In this document: positions 26,922 to 32,453 of the stretch, in pieces
Layout of the letters: each line of letters starts with the position of its first letter
Position numbering within the stretch: the stretch's first letter is position 1
From: Lampris incognitus
Taxonomy: Eukaryota > Chordata > Actinopteri > Lampriformes > Lampridae
Assembly: GCF_029633865.1 (NCBI RefSeq)
Contig: NC_079216.1
Location: forward strand, 64,153,107-64,217,106
Reading direction: 5' to 3'
DNA length: 64,000 nucleotides
Position numbers and translations under genes: made by a program
The notes under the pieces: model-generated
Databases searched by the model: none
The model's input: only the letters and a program-made list of their open reading frames with translations
Told to the model about the DNA's origin: nothing

Positions 26922-28053
26922 TGTCTCACCCAGCAAAGTGAAGGAACGATGGTTGCAGTCCCCAGCCAGCAGGTAGCTGCAGTCTCCGGGGAAGTCATAC
27001 AAAACGCCATCGAACGTGTGGACGTAGTGTCGTCCAAACAGGCTGCACCTCCCAGGCATGCCCACTGCACAAGCTAGGGCAAATACAAAACCATACTTAA
27101 TGCACAATTTACAAATCTAATAATATTCAACACAGGATGTGTGCATTATAGAGATTATATCACATGATAAATCCTAATGCCATATGTGACAATGTCCCTT
27201 TTAATGAACGGCGATATACAGCGGCGGCTGGTGCTAAAAATGTTTGGGGGGGCACAGTTTACCTTGGTGCAGCACACCTGACAACTGTTTTAATGTCCAC
27301 ACAGTCACAGAGTTATTAAGAAGGACGATGTAGCCTATAGATTTTATCAGGGTTCGTAGACGGTGGATGATTGACAGTCGGGACAAGGCGTCGTGGTGGG
27401 TGTGAACATGACAGCCACGAGAATTGTCCAATCTTATTAGATCAAAAAACATTAAAACAATACCAATTCACTGCCAATAAAAGTGGGGGTGTCTGGGGCG
27501 CACAGAACTGCGCCCCATGGAAAATCTGAAGAACTCAATCAGACAGCAGCCTCAGGTCACCTGCTCGCCACAAGTTTGAGGGCTTACATAAGGTATCGTC
27601 TGGCCGGCGCCCCTCACCCAGGAAGTATATGTATTCAGACAGAAATCAACCAAATACCGTTTGGAACCAATATTTAATGCTGCTGACAGGCGCTCACAGA
27701 CTGAAAACACTTTTATTTCATAATTATTTGCATAAAACAGCTAAATCATATTTAATGTGTTTAAGTAGATTGTCATCTCTTGATATTTGAAGGGGGCGGC
27801 ACCCCAGCGCCCTGTACTGGCCAGCCACCACTGGTAACAAACGTGTGACAAGACAGAACTTATTCCATAAGATATGAAGACTAATCTGAATAGCATTGTG
27901 GATCTTTCATGTCTGACTCTCCAAGTCTTTCTGTGAATGACTTTGGTCTTGCTCTGTGTGGTAATCTGACTCACCCATGAGATGCAGGAAAACCAGCAGT
28001 TCTCTCCAGCACACTCGCCTACATACCTGAAACACACACACAAACATGCTCAT
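232..28053 (-). CDS. vwf: von Willebrand factor, partial (gene-level span)
   Basis: Large secreted multimeric haemostasis glycoprotein that binds platelets, collagen and factor VIII. Thirty-three exons were read on the minus strand with GT/AG borders and matching phases. Domain order from 5' to 3': D1 (exons 3-9), D2 (10-17), furin-type site, D' and D3 (18-27), A1 and A2 (28a, 28b), A3 (29-32), then a Cys-rich segment (33-34). CGLCGN motifs of the multimer-forming VWD domains occur in exons 5, 14 and 23. D4, the C domains and the cystine knot lie left of the window. The signal-peptide exon is not securely placed. Nearly every cysteine-bearing segment aligns with human VWF from memory. The gene is head-to-head with cd9, as I recall for human. 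Exon numbers follow human homology and may not equal the fish numbering. Confidence 0.95.
547..590 (-). CDS. vwf: vwf exon 33: 44-nt small exon after A3
   Basis: Found by phase and homology. Between ctcag and GTGCGT the segment reads [15 protein letters not shown], aligned with human SGFVRICMDEDGNEKR. Joining it restores the frame between exons 32 and 34. A His-codon-like (CAT)n microsatellite lies just beyond it at about 609-635. Confidence 0.78.
669..1109 (-). mobile_element. tRNA-headed SINE, family A, copy 1
   Basis: Read on the minus strand, a tRNA-like head with B box GGTTCGAATCCCCGT is followed by a body ending in an A-rich tail. Same body recurs at 6.5, 9.0, 10.8, 13.8, 17.3 and 63.3 kb. 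Confidence 0.85.
1272..1436 (-). CDS. vwf: vwf exon 32: end of A3
   Basis: Reads [20 protein letters not shown], then [12 protein letters not shown], matching human VTVFPIGIGDRYDAAQLRIL and LGNSFLHKLCSG. 165 nt, phase 1. Confidence 0.93.
1609..1752 (-). CDS. vwf: vwf exon 31: A3
   Basis: Reads [20 protein letters not shown], then [20 protein letters not shown], matching human DALGFAVRYLTSEMHGARPG and SKAVVILVTDVSVDSVDAA. 144 nt, phase 1. Confidence 0.93.
1845..1988 (-). CDS. vwf: vwf exon 30: A3
   Basis: Reads [20 protein letters not shown], then [20 protein letters not shown], matching human RLTQVSVLQYGSITTIDV and KAHLLSLVDVMQRE. 144 nt, phase 1. Confidence 0.93.
2129..2233 (-). CDS. vwf: vwf exon 29: start of A3, MIDAS lost
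   Basis: Reads [20 protein letters not shown], then [15 protein letters not shown]. It aligns with human QPLDVILLLDGSSSFPASYF, but the D-x-S-x-S MIDAS motif is missing and the segment is about five residues shorter. Phase 1 both ends, no stop. Confidence 0.88.
2316..3489 (-). CDS. vwf: vwf exon 28b: rest of A1 and all of A2
   Basis: A1 resumes [20 protein letters not shown] and ends [17 protein letters not shown] (Cys equivalent to human Cys1458). A Thr/Pro/Ser-rich linker of roughly 55 residues resembles an O-glycosylated tether. A2 runs from [20 protein letters not shown] to the region [10 protein letters not shown], which contains an N-x-T sequon. The ADAMTS13 site region reads LVFLVTEN where human has LVYMVTGN, and the human vicinal Cys pair after A2 is replaced by Val-Val. 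1,174 nt, phase 0 in and 1 out. Confidence 0.95.
3681..4298 (+). mobile_element. hAT-like MITE family B (CAGTGRCGG ends), copy 1
   Basis: About 620 bp with terminal inverted repeats CAGTGACGGCAGG / CCGCCACTG. No coding capacity. It fills most of the intron that splits vwf A1. Further copies at 27.2, 30.7 and 37.0 kb. Confidence 0.75.
4320..4629 (-). CDS. vwf: vwf exon 28a: first half of A1
   Basis: Reads [13 protein letters not shown], a Ser/Thr/Pro-rich stretch, then [20 protein letters not shown] and ends SGVKTYDLQ. The Cys before MDLAFLLDG corresponds to human Cys1272 of the A1 disulfide loop. In human, A1 and A2 are encoded by one exon of about 1.4 kb; here an intron interrupts A1. 310 nt, phase 2 in and 0 out. 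Confidence 0.93.
4752..5280 (+). mobile_element. RTE-like LINE 3' fragment, copy 1
   Basis: 5'-truncated LINE encoding the reverse transcriptase C-terminus ([20 protein letters not shown], later [20 protein letters not shown]) and ending in an AGT repeat tail. Flanked by 16-bp direct repeats with one mismatch (4,736-4,751 and 5,281-5,296). Confidence 0.85.
5313..5448 (-). CDS. vwf: vwf exon 27: end of D3
   Basis: Reads [20 protein letters not shown], then [13 protein letters not shown], matching human DELLQTCVDPEDCPVC and LNPSDPEHCQIC. An RTE-like insertion starts about 16 bp past the donor. Confidence 0.93.
5825..6195. repeat. Degenerate AT-rich DNA element
   Basis: Sequence with repeated GATACGATA / TATCACAAT motifs, as in a common teleost non-autonomous element. 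A related fragment lies at about 10,257-10,432. Family not assigned. Confidence 0.5.
6465..6892 (-). mobile_element. SINE family A, copy 2
   Basis: Full-length match to copy 1, with tRNA-like head at 6,780-6,892 and a poly-C/T-rich left end. Confidence 0.85.
7071..7238 (-). CDS. vwf: vwf exon 26: TIL of D3
   Basis: Reads [20 protein letters not shown], then [12 protein letters not shown], almost the human sequence [20 protein letters not shown]. 168 nt, phase 1 both ends. Confidence 0.95.
7521..7559. repeat. (TA)n microsatellite
   Basis: About 38 bp of pure TA in a vwf intron, next to a short interspersed repeat (7,560-7,665) containing GTGCGTCGCGCAC. Confidence 0.9.
7667..8110. mobile_element. 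Fold-back (inverted-repeat) element
   Basis: Ends are long imperfect inverted repeats: GATGGAGGGCAGGAAGTG near 7,705 and its complement near 8,060-8,080, flanked outward by GTTTGCA and TGCAAAC. No coding capacity. Family not assigned. 8,110-8,340 holds only short direct repeats of CAGCAACCAATG. Confidence 0.55.
8539..8695 (-). CDS. vwf: vwf exon 25: D3 C8, second part
   Basis: Reads [20 protein letters not shown], matching human [20 protein letters not shown]. 157 nt, phase 0 in and 1 out. Confidence 0.95.
8789..8887 (-). CDS. vwf: vwf exon 24: D3 C8, first part
   Basis: Reads [20 protein letters not shown], then FKECNSQ, matching human NNIMKQTMVDSSCRILTSDV. The adjoining intron holds a CA repeat and a SINE. 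Confidence 0.92.
8971..9354 (-). mobile_element. SINE family A, copy 3
   Basis: Slightly truncated at its head. Flanked by direct repeats TGAATACCTTTTT (from 8,962 and from 9,355), a clean target-site duplication. Confidence 0.88.
9442..9582 (-). CDS. vwf: vwf exon 23: D3 CGLC segment
   Basis: Reads [20 protein letters not shown], then [18 protein letters not shown], matching human [19 protein letters not shown] and FGNSWKVSSQCADTRK. 141 nt, phase 0. Confidence 0.95.
9733..9879 (-). CDS. vwf: vwf exon 22: D3
   Basis: Reads [20 protein letters not shown], then [20 protein letters not shown], matching human VNVKRPMKDETHFEVVESGR and YIILLLGKALSVVWDRHLS. 147 nt, phase 0. Confidence 0.93.
9995..10129 (-). 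CDS. vwf: vwf exon 21: D3
   Basis: Reads [20 protein letters not shown], then [16 protein letters not shown], matching human FRILVGNKGC and KRVTILVEGGEIELFDGE. 135 nt, phase 0 both ends. Confidence 0.93.
10770..11205 (-). mobile_element. SINE family A, copy 4
   Basis: Full-length copy with tRNA-like head near 11,100-11,205, immediately beside a (CT)n tract at 11,228-11,284 next to vwf exon 20. Confidence 0.85.
11288..11426 (-). CDS. vwf: vwf exon 20: start of D3
   Basis: Reads [20 protein letters not shown], then [20 protein letters not shown], close to human CVCQDRKWNCTDHVCD and AHYLTFDGLKYLFPGECQ. A (CT)n tract follows the donor. Confidence 0.95.
11513..11616 (-). CDS. vwf: vwf exon 19: D'
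   Basis: Reads [20 protein letters not shown] and [11 protein letters not shown], matching human [20 protein letters not shown]. 104 nt, phase 0 in and 2 out. Confidence 0.92.
11726..11877 (-). CDS. vwf: vwf exon 18: furin-type site and start of D'
   Basis: Across the exon 17/18 join the protein reads A-R-D-R-R followed by [25 protein letters not shown] sits where human has R-S-K-R|S. D' continues with [20 protein letters not shown]. In the known family this D'D3 start binds factor VIII and begins the mature subunit. Confidence 0.94.
12198..12595 (+). mobile_element. MITE family M (CCCAGATAGCA ends), copy 1
   Basis: About 400 bp, ends CCCAGATAGC / GCTAACTGGG, rich in repeated GTGGGCC and GGCCCA motifs. 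Flanked by TG on both sides, a 2-bp target duplication. Confidence 0.8.
12870..13236 (-). mobile_element. tRNA-headed SINE, family S, copy 1
   Basis: Common teleost SINE-like repeat. On the minus strand its head reads GGCGGCACGGTGGTGCAGTGG and holds a GTTCAAGCCCC B box; tail is a CATC repeat. Includes a CA microsatellite. Other copies are scattered through the window. Confidence 0.8.
13240..14870 (+). mobile_element. L2/CR1-like LINE fragment split by a SINE
   Basis: Reverse-transcriptase segment ([20 protein letters not shown], then [20 protein letters not shown]) before the SINE at 13,801-14,231, and further RT-derived sequence ([13 protein letters not shown]-like, later [10 protein letters not shown]-like) after it. 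Many frame breaks. Confidence 0.7.
13801..14231 (+). mobile_element. SINE family A, copy 5 (inside LINE)
   Basis: Plus-oriented copy; 15-bp flanks GAACACGATTTAGAG and GAACATGATCTAGAG form a target-site duplication with two mismatches. Confidence 0.88.
14886..15245 (-). mobile_element. LINE 3' fragment (type 2), copy 1
   Basis: Encodes [20 protein letters not shown] and [24 protein letters not shown]-repeat tail at left. A plus-strand LINE snippet reading [18 protein letters not shown] follows at about 15,260-15,375. Confidence 0.75.
15658..15755 (-). CDS. vwf: vwf exon 17: end of propeptide
   Basis: Reads [20 protein letters not shown], then [13 protein letters not shown]. The first half matches human CYCEDGFMHC; the rest is the variable propeptide tail before the furin-type site. 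Confidence 0.9.
15855..16283 (+). mobile_element. MITE family M, copy 2
   Basis: Ends CCCAGATAGC / GCTATCTGGG, flanked by TA on both sides. Lies in the intron between vwf exons 16 and 17. Confidence 0.85.
16326..16572 (-). CDS. vwf: vwf exon 16: TIL of D2
   Basis: Reads [33 protein letters not shown] and [16 protein letters not shown], matching human NLTCRSLSYPDEEC and GEIFQPEDIFSDHHTM. 247 nt, phase 1 in and 2 out. Confidence 0.93.
16621..16712. repeat. (GT)n microsatellite filling a 154-nt vwf intron
   Basis: About 90 bp of almost pure GT. On the vwf sense strand it is (AC)n, starting about 15 nt after the donor of exon 15. Confidence 0.95.
16727..16942 (-). CDS. vwf: vwf exon 15: C8 of D2
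   Basis: Reads [20 protein letters not shown], then [20 protein letters not shown], matching human SEEACAVL and CRYDVCSCSDGRECLCGALA. The following intron is only 154 nt and mostly a dinucleotide repeat. Confidence 0.94.
17021..17216 (-). CDS. vwf: vwf exon 14: D2 with second CGLC motif
   Basis: Reads [20 protein letters not shown], identical to human through the motif ([18 protein letters not shown]), then a less conserved region ending DPCTINPKR. 196 nt, phase 0 in and 1 out. Confidence 0.95.
17287..17693 (-). mobile_element. SINE family A, copy 6
   Basis: Nearly full-length; tRNA-like head at about 17,590-17,693. Confidence 0.85.
17723..17823 (-). CDS. vwf: vwf exon 13: D2
   Basis: Reads [20 protein letters not shown], then [13 protein letters not shown], matching human DLQMDWDGRGRLLVK. 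101 nt, phase 1 in and 0 out. Confidence 0.94.
17951..18089 (-). CDS. vwf: vwf exon 12: D2
   Basis: Reads [20 protein letters not shown], matching human [20 protein letters not shown]. Ends in phase 1 with donor G|GTATGT. Confidence 0.95.
18183..18319 (-). CDS. vwf: vwf exon 11: start of D2 VWD
   Basis: Reads [20 protein letters not shown], then CQYLLARDC, nearly identical to human ECLVTGQSHFKSFDNRYFT. 137 nt, phase 1 in and 0 out. Confidence 0.95.
18415..19428 (+). mobile_element. RTE-like LINE 3' fragment, copy 2, split by MITE
   Basis: Same LINE as at 4.75 kb ([20 protein letters not shown], later [20 protein letters not shown]). Exact 15-bp target duplication ATTATTCTCACCAGG at 18,400-18,414 and 19,429-19,443. 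Interrupted by MITE M copy 3. Confidence 0.9.
18574..18975 (+). mobile_element. MITE family M, copy 3 (inside LINE)
   Basis: Flanked by TT on both sides. The intact LINE copy at 4.84 kb shows the empty site ATGGTTGTGAG, proving a 2-bp duplication. Confidence 0.92.
19440..19486 (-). CDS. vwf: vwf exon 10 (47 nt)
   Basis: Reads [16 protein letters not shown], matching human ICRNSQWICSNEECPG. The donor lies inside the target-site duplication of an RTE-like insertion that begins at once downstream (see finding at 18,400). Confidence 0.92.
19575..19686 (-). CDS. vwf: vwf exon 9: TIL/E segment
   Basis: Reads [20 protein letters not shown], later IAQDCNTC across the splice, matching human CVESTECPCVHSG and SRDCNTC. 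Start chosen at gaaag|TGG because it gives the needed phase; the pyrimidine tract is weak. Confidence 0.82.
19804..19926 (-). CDS. vwf: vwf exon 8: TIL module of D1
   Basis: Reads [20 protein letters not shown] and CVDGCMCPG, the trypsin-inhibitor-like cysteine pattern matching human PVCPAGMEYRQC. 123 nt, phase 1 in and out. Confidence 0.92.
20063..20250 (-). mobile_element. SINE family S fragment with CA repeat
   Basis: CATC-repeat tail and body of the family, running into a (CA)n tract; head missing. Confidence 0.7.
20294..20513 (-). CDS. vwf: vwf exon 7: C8 module of D1
   Basis: Reads [20 protein letters not shown], later [20 protein letters not shown], matching the human C8 segment ([16 protein letters not shown]). 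The acceptor's pyrimidine tract is a (TG)n repeat ending in tag, so the exact first codon is less certain than the rest. Confidence 0.88.
20806..21087 (+). mobile_element. SINE family S, internally deleted copy
   Basis: Head GGCGGCATGGTGGCGCGGTA followed directly by the 3' body with a (GT)n tract. 20,573-20,800 and 21,088-21,715 show no recognisable gene or repeat. Confidence 0.7.
21715..22090 (-). mobile_element. SINE family S, full-length copy
   Basis: Complete from CATC tail to the head near 22,090. 22,092-22,400 shows nothing recognisable. Confidence 0.8.
22400..22815 (-). mobile_element. LINE 3' fragment (type 2), copy 2
   Basis: Encodes [20 protein letters not shown] and [20 protein letters not shown], with ATTC-repeat tail at left; same family as 14.9 kb. 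Confidence 0.78.
23188..24115 (-). mobile_element. SINE family S split by a DNA element
   Basis: SINE body at 23,188-23,363 continues at 23,930-24,115; the break falls in the GATTCACCTG/ACCTACATG stretch intact in other copies. Confidence 0.8.
23364..23929 (+). mobile_element. hAT-like MITE family C, copy 1 (inside SINE)
   Basis: About 566 bp with ends CAGGGGTGTAGC / GCTACAACGCCGCTG. Second, inverted copy at 46.3 kb. Confidence 0.75.
24252..24373 (-). CDS. vwf: vwf exon 6: end of VWD of D1
   Basis: Reads [20 protein letters not shown], matching human [13 protein letters not shown]. 122 nt, phase 1 in and 0 out, donor GCG|GTGAGA. Confidence 0.92.
24702..24910 (-). CDS. vwf: vwf exon 5: D1 with first CGLC motif
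   Basis: Reads [20 protein letters not shown], later [24 protein letters not shown] in D1 is the oxidoreductase-like motif needed for multimer assembly in the known family. Ends GAA G|GTACGT in phase 1. Confidence 0.93.
25050..25152 (-). CDS. vwf: vwf exon 4: D1
   Basis: Reads [20 protein letters not shown] and then [16 protein letters not shown] across the border, matching human DFQNGKRVSLSVYLGEFFD. 103 nt, phase 1 in and phase 2 out. A large nested Harbinger-type element lies in the intron upstream. Confidence 0.88.
25208..26611. mobile_element. Harbinger-type MITE with nested insertions
   Basis: Ends TGCCCCTTTTCCACTGC / GCAGTGGAAAAGGGGCA flanked by TAA on both sides, the 3-bp TWA duplication typical of PIF/Harbinger. 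Interior holds an ATAAATA-rich stretch (25,381-25,560) and another repeat (about 25,950-26,594). Confidence 0.78.
26930..27064 (-). CDS. vwf: vwf exon 3: start of D1 VWD domain
   Basis: Reads [20 protein letters not shown] and then the CSYLLAGDC motif, matching the start of the first VWD domain. Begins in phase 1 after a tgtgcag acceptor and ends G|GTGAGA. A (CT)n tract sits in the intron just past the donor. Confidence 0.93.
27219..27833 (-). mobile_element. hAT-like MITE family B, copy 2
   Basis: Inverted relative to copy 1, ends CAGCGGCGGCTGG / CCAGCCACCACTG. Lies in the first vwf intron. Confidence 0.78.
27975..28053 (-). CDS. vwf: vwf candidate signal-peptide exon
   Basis: Tentative. 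The segment ends in a good donor (G|GTGAGT), is in the phase that exon 3 needs, and reads from an ATG into a hydrophobic core [11 protein letters not shown] possible acceptor at 28,027-28,028 would instead start a 52-nt exon lacking an ATG. No better upstream signal-peptide exon was seen. Inference only; a transcript would settle it. Confidence 0.3.
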
Positions 28054-28337
28054 TAGCCAGCTCAAGTCATTGCTTTTACTATGATTGCTTCTCCTTAAAA
28101 CCCAAATGTGTCTGAGATGGTGGGAGAGTTTGGCCAGTCTTTCCGGGCTCCAAATGTTAATTCCATCAAAGCGTACCTCCATGGTTGCAAGACCGATAGC
28201 CAATCCACAGAATTGGTCAGAAAATGGCCAACGAAATCCAAAATTAGAGAAGGATAAGTCCAAAGGCGGCCCTTGCAGACAGTTCAGACAGACCCCATGC
28301 ACATACTGAACTGAGAAAAATCCAAAACAGTGAGAGA

Positions 28338-28368
<31 letters not shown>

Positions 28369-28869
28369 CACACACACTCACTCGTAACAGAGTAAAGCAC
28401 ACTGATAGCTGTTTTATACAGAAGGAAATACCCCCCCCCTGTGTGCGCACTTTTAAAGTCCGCCCCTATGGTATTCCTCGAATAACCTCGCGGACTGACC
28501 TCCACCCAACCCCCTTGACAGGCTAAACGAAATAAGGCAGAGCGTGATTATGTTCACCAACCTGTGCCCCCTGGTCTACCACTACCACAGAAGTCTTGCA
28601 GGACAATACCAGGATGTGCCCGCTGATCGCCTCAGTGAGTGATTAGGCTGCGAGTACGCATGTGTGTCGGTGCCAACCCAAACATCTCTTGTGCAAAACA
28701 TCTCTGGAGGAAAACACACACTTGCTGGAGATATCGCACGCAATAACACTGCAGCACTGTTAACATTCACACAAACATATGACTCATAGAAATACTTGCA
28801 TCATATGCCGCTACACGGACCCACTGGGAACCTGGCCCTATCAAAGAGTCTGCAGACCGGAGAGGAAGA

Positions 28870-30420
28870 GTGTTGGAAACGGAGACTCGGGAATCAGGAA
28901 CACTTCATTTGTCATTTGTCATTTCATGTCATGTCCTTGCATACATGAAACGAAATGGCATATCGTTTCCCCCAGCAGTGCAACGCAGACAGAAACGGAT
29001 ATCCAGAAATGACAAGTACACATATATCATACTACAAAAAAAAGCCACTGTCCAAGAGAACGAGCACAGGATGACTGTAAGAACTGCCGGTCTGCATGGG
29101 CTAGCAGTTAGCTTAGCCTGCCCCGCTTCCGCGTCCTCGGCGTTTCCTCCACGGGCGCAGCTTTGGACAGGGCCGTATAGTCCCCGGGCCCACCGGACAC
29201 AGCAGACCAGGCTCCCCCGGCCGATCCAACGCCAGCCAGACGACACTAAAACACCGTCGACGCCAAGCAAGGCCGCCGCCAGACCGCCCTCGGTGTTATC
29301 TACGTGGGCTAGCAGTTAGCTTAGCCTGCCCCGCTTCCGCGTCCAGTCAGACCGCCCTCGGTGTTATCTGCGTGGGCTAGCGGTTAGCTTAGCCTGCCCC
29401 GCTTCTGCGTCCAGTCAGACCGCCCTCGGTGTTATCTACGTGGGCTAGCAGTTAGCTTAGCCTGCCCCGCTTCCGCGTCCAGTCAGACCGCCCTCGGTGT
29501 TATCTACGTGGGCTAGCGGTTAGCTTAGCCTGCCCCGCTTCCGCGTCCAGTCAGACTGCCCTCGGTGTTATCTACGTGGGCTAGCAGTTAGCTTAGCCTG
29601 CCCCGCTTCCGCGTCCAGCCAGACCGCCCTCGGTGTTACCGCCTCGGTCGAAGCTCCAGGAATGGCCGTGGTCCCTGGGCCCACAGGACGAAGCAGACCA
29701 GGCTTTCCCAGCGGATCCAGCGCCAGCTCTCCCAGCCACACACCTTCGACACACCTCCCCGCACTCCACACGACGACACTAAAACACCGTCGACGCCAAG
29801 CGAGGCCGCCGCCAGACCGCCCTCGGCGTTATCTACGTGGGCTAGCAGTTAGCTTAGCCTGACCCGCTTCCGCGTCCAGTCAGACCGCCCTCGGCGTTAT
29901 CTACGTGGGCTAGCAGTTAGCTTAGCCTGCCCCGCTTCCGCGTCCAGTCAGACCGCCCTCGGCGTTATCTACGTGGGCTAGCAGTTAGCTTAGCCTGACC
30001 CGCTTCCGCGTCCAGTCAGACCGCCCTCGGCGTTATCTACGTGGGCTAGCAGTTAGCTTAGCCTGACCCGCTTCCGCGTCCAGTCAGACCGCCCTCGGCG
30101 TTATCGACGTGGGCTAGCAGTTAGCTTAGCCTGCCCCGCTTCCGCGTCCAGTCAGACCGCCCTCGGTGTTACCGCCTCGGTCGAAGCTCCAGGAATGGCC
30201 GTGGTCCCTGGGCCCACAGGACGAGGCAGACCAGGCTTTCCCGGCCGATCCAGCGCCAGCTCTCCCAGCCACCAAGCGAAGGCAAAAACAAACTTAAGAC
30301 GCAGACGTGGACAAAGACGCTGCATGGACGCTACTGAGTTCGCGCCGCCATCTTGCCACACCGGTACTGGGCGAGGCCAAACGCGAACTCGCGCGCGCCG
30401 CCATCTTCATGAGATGCGAG
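28870..30420 (+). repeat. Interspersed repeat G with 68-bp minisatellite
   Basis: Left part carries TTTCATTTCATG-like and CGTTTCCCCCAGC motifs shared with 35.2 and 36.6 kb. Core is two blocks of five 68-bp units (29,304-29,643 and 29,837-30,176), each unit containing GGGCTAGCAGTTAGCTTAGC. 28,054-28,870 has only a CA repeat and nothing recognisable. Confidence 0.85.
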
Positions 30421-30529
30421 AAAGACAGAAATTGACAATAAACAAAAAAAAGAAAAGTGTGGCGGTTGGCCAGTACAGGGCGATGGGGTGCGCCAAATAT
30501 CAAAAAGATGACCATCAACTTAAACATAA

Positions 30530-30655
30530 TGTAGCGAATTCGGGGGGGGAACCACAGGAACTGCCGCGGCGCGAACCCGTCTCTTCCGCACTACGGGCGA
30601 CAACGTTAACCAGTCGACTTAGCCAAGGGCTACCGAGCCTATTCATCCGTGATCG
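30530..30655 (-). mobile_element. tRNA-headed SINE fragment, family T
   Basis: Minus strand reads TTGGCTAAGTCGACTGGTTA, later GGGTTCGCGCC, a tRNA-like A box and B box. Related copy at 41.6 kb. Confidence 0.55.
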
Positions 30656-30657
30656 TT

Positions 30658-31219
30658 ACAATAATTTGGTTGTATAATGCAAATAAATTATGAAATAAAA
30701 GTGTTTTCGGTCTGTGAGCGCCTGTCAGCAGCATTAAATATTAGTTCAAATGGTATTTGGTTGATTCCTGTCTGAATACATATACTTCCTGTCTGAATAC
30801 ATATACTTCCTGGGTGAGGGGCGCCGGCCAAACCATACCTCATGTAAGCCCTCAAACTTGTGGCGAGCGGGTGACCTGAGGCTGCTGTCTGATTGGTTTC
30901 TTCAGATTTTCCAGGGGGCGCCGTTCTGTGGTGCCCCAGACACGCCCACTTTTATTGGCAGCGAATTGGTATTGTTTTAATGTTTTTTGATCTAATAAGA
31001 TTGGGCAATTCTCGTGGCTGTCAATCATGTCCACACCCACCACCACGCCTCGTCTCGACTGTCAATCATCCACCGTTTACCAACCCTGATAAAGTCTATA
31101 GGCTACATCTTCCCTCTTAATAACTCTGTGACTGTGTGGACACTAAAGCAGCTGTCAGGTGTGCTGCGCCAAGGTAAACTGCGCCCCCCCCTCAAAAAAA
31201 TTACCACCAACCGCCACTG
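30658..31219 (+). mobile_element. hAT-like MITE family B, copy 3 (5' truncated)
   Basis: Matches the family from about 110 bp inside the left end to the CCGCCACTG terminus, with a short internal duplication near 30,775-30,805. Confidence 0.75.
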
Positions 31220-31419
31220 GTATGGAAACTACAACACTATAAGCAACTCGTTTCCCTACCAGTTACATACATGTAGCAGCCCACTTCCATTTAATATGCT
31301 GCAGGATGTAGGATGACGCCCCCCCCATGGGGGGGAGGGGGTTAACCGCGAGTCTAAATAGTGGACTAACCGCAGGTTCTGCTCTTTTCGACTTGTGATG
31401 AGACAAGAGACGGTGTAAC

Positions 31420-31819
31420 GCCACCAGTGCGCCACTATAGGGGCTTACGTAAGTGCATCCACACTACGGGGCCGTCCATTAGGACGACGAGGCCACGCTC
31501 GTGCACCGCGTTCATTCATGTATATATACGTTCGGCTCGTCCGCGCGCCCCCCCCCCCCCCCCCCCCCCGAGATTCAGACGCATTACGTCATTGCGCCGT
31601 CGCCGAGCGAGCGAGCGAGCGAGCGAGCGCGCCGGGGACGCTGCAAAATCCACCAGCGGGACGCAGGACGGCTGGAGACGGATCACGGTGTGATCTCAGC
31701 ATCCAGAGTTTAGTGTTAAAACACCAAGGGGGGAGTAAAAAGAAAAGAAAAGAAAAATAATTCATAGAAAGAAAAAATAGAAAGGAAGGATAGAGAGCAA
31801 GAAGAGGAGAAAAGGAGAG

Positions 31820-31900
<81 letters not shown>

Positions 31901-31939
31901 AGAGAGAGCGAGAGAGGGAGAGCGAGAGAGGGAGAGAGC

Positions 31940-32037
<98 letters not shown>

Positions 32038-32384
32038 AAGAGAGCGAGAGAGGGAGAGAGAGAGCGAGAGAGGGAGAGAGAGAGAGAGGGAGAGAGAGGG
32101 AGGGAGAGAGAAAGAAAGAAAGAAAAGAGAACGTTTATTCAAAAAGAAAAAAAAAGAAAAAAATAGAAATCCGGCATCTCCAGACCCCCTGGGGGGCGGA
32201 CCGCCGTCCGCGCGCACAGCACGAAAGCGCGGCGCGCGCACCAGCGGGAGAAGCCCCGCGCAGGAACCAGCTCGGTGTGCAGACCGGTATCTATAGCGCG
32301 CGGCTTCCCGTCGAGCCCCGACCGCCGGATTAAGCGGGCCAGCGAGACACGCGAGAGTGCGGAGGAGGACGTTCAGGCGTCGCC
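31420..32384 (+). promoter_or_regulatory. Presumptive cd9 promoter / CpG-rich 5' region
   Basis: CG-rich sequence ending at the cd9 start codon. It contains a TATATATA run at 31,521-31,528, a poly-C tract at about 31,549-31,569, a CGAG repeat at about 31,605-31,628 and a (GA)n tract of about 300 bp. CpGs remain dense to about 33.2 kb. The transcription start is not determinable from sequence alone. Confidence 0.5.
31820..32125. repeat. (GA)n microsatellite upstream of cd9
   Basis: About 300 bp of near-pure GA with GGGAG and GCGAG interruptions, 260 bp upstream of the cd9 ATG. Polypurine strand is the cd9 sense strand. Confidence 0.95.
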
Positions 32385-32453
32385 ATGGCCGCGCTGTCGG
32401 GAGGAGAGACGTGCGTCAAATACCTGATGTTCGCCTTCAACCTGGTGTTCTGG
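32385..32453 (+). CDS. cd9: cd9 exon 1: N-terminus and TM1
   Basis: ATG in a good context (cgccATGg). Reads [20 protein letters not shown], then VFW|GTGAGT, matching human [22 protein letters not shown] and its exon border. Phase 0 out. Confidence 0.93.

Noticed and set aside
27065-27107. Signal-peptide-like frame reading directly into vwf exon 3
   Set aside because: It has no ATG (the frame opens with TTG), and the sequence is a normal pyrimidine-rich acceptor ending tgtgcag; phase also fits a spliced start.
28870-29319. 149-residue frame in the vwf-cd9 spacer
   Set aside because: Lies wholly in interspersed repeat G, which recurs at 35.2 and 36.6 kb.
29304-30176. Possible CRISPR-like array
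   Set aside because: Units are contiguous with no unique spacers, and the context is a vertebrate genome.
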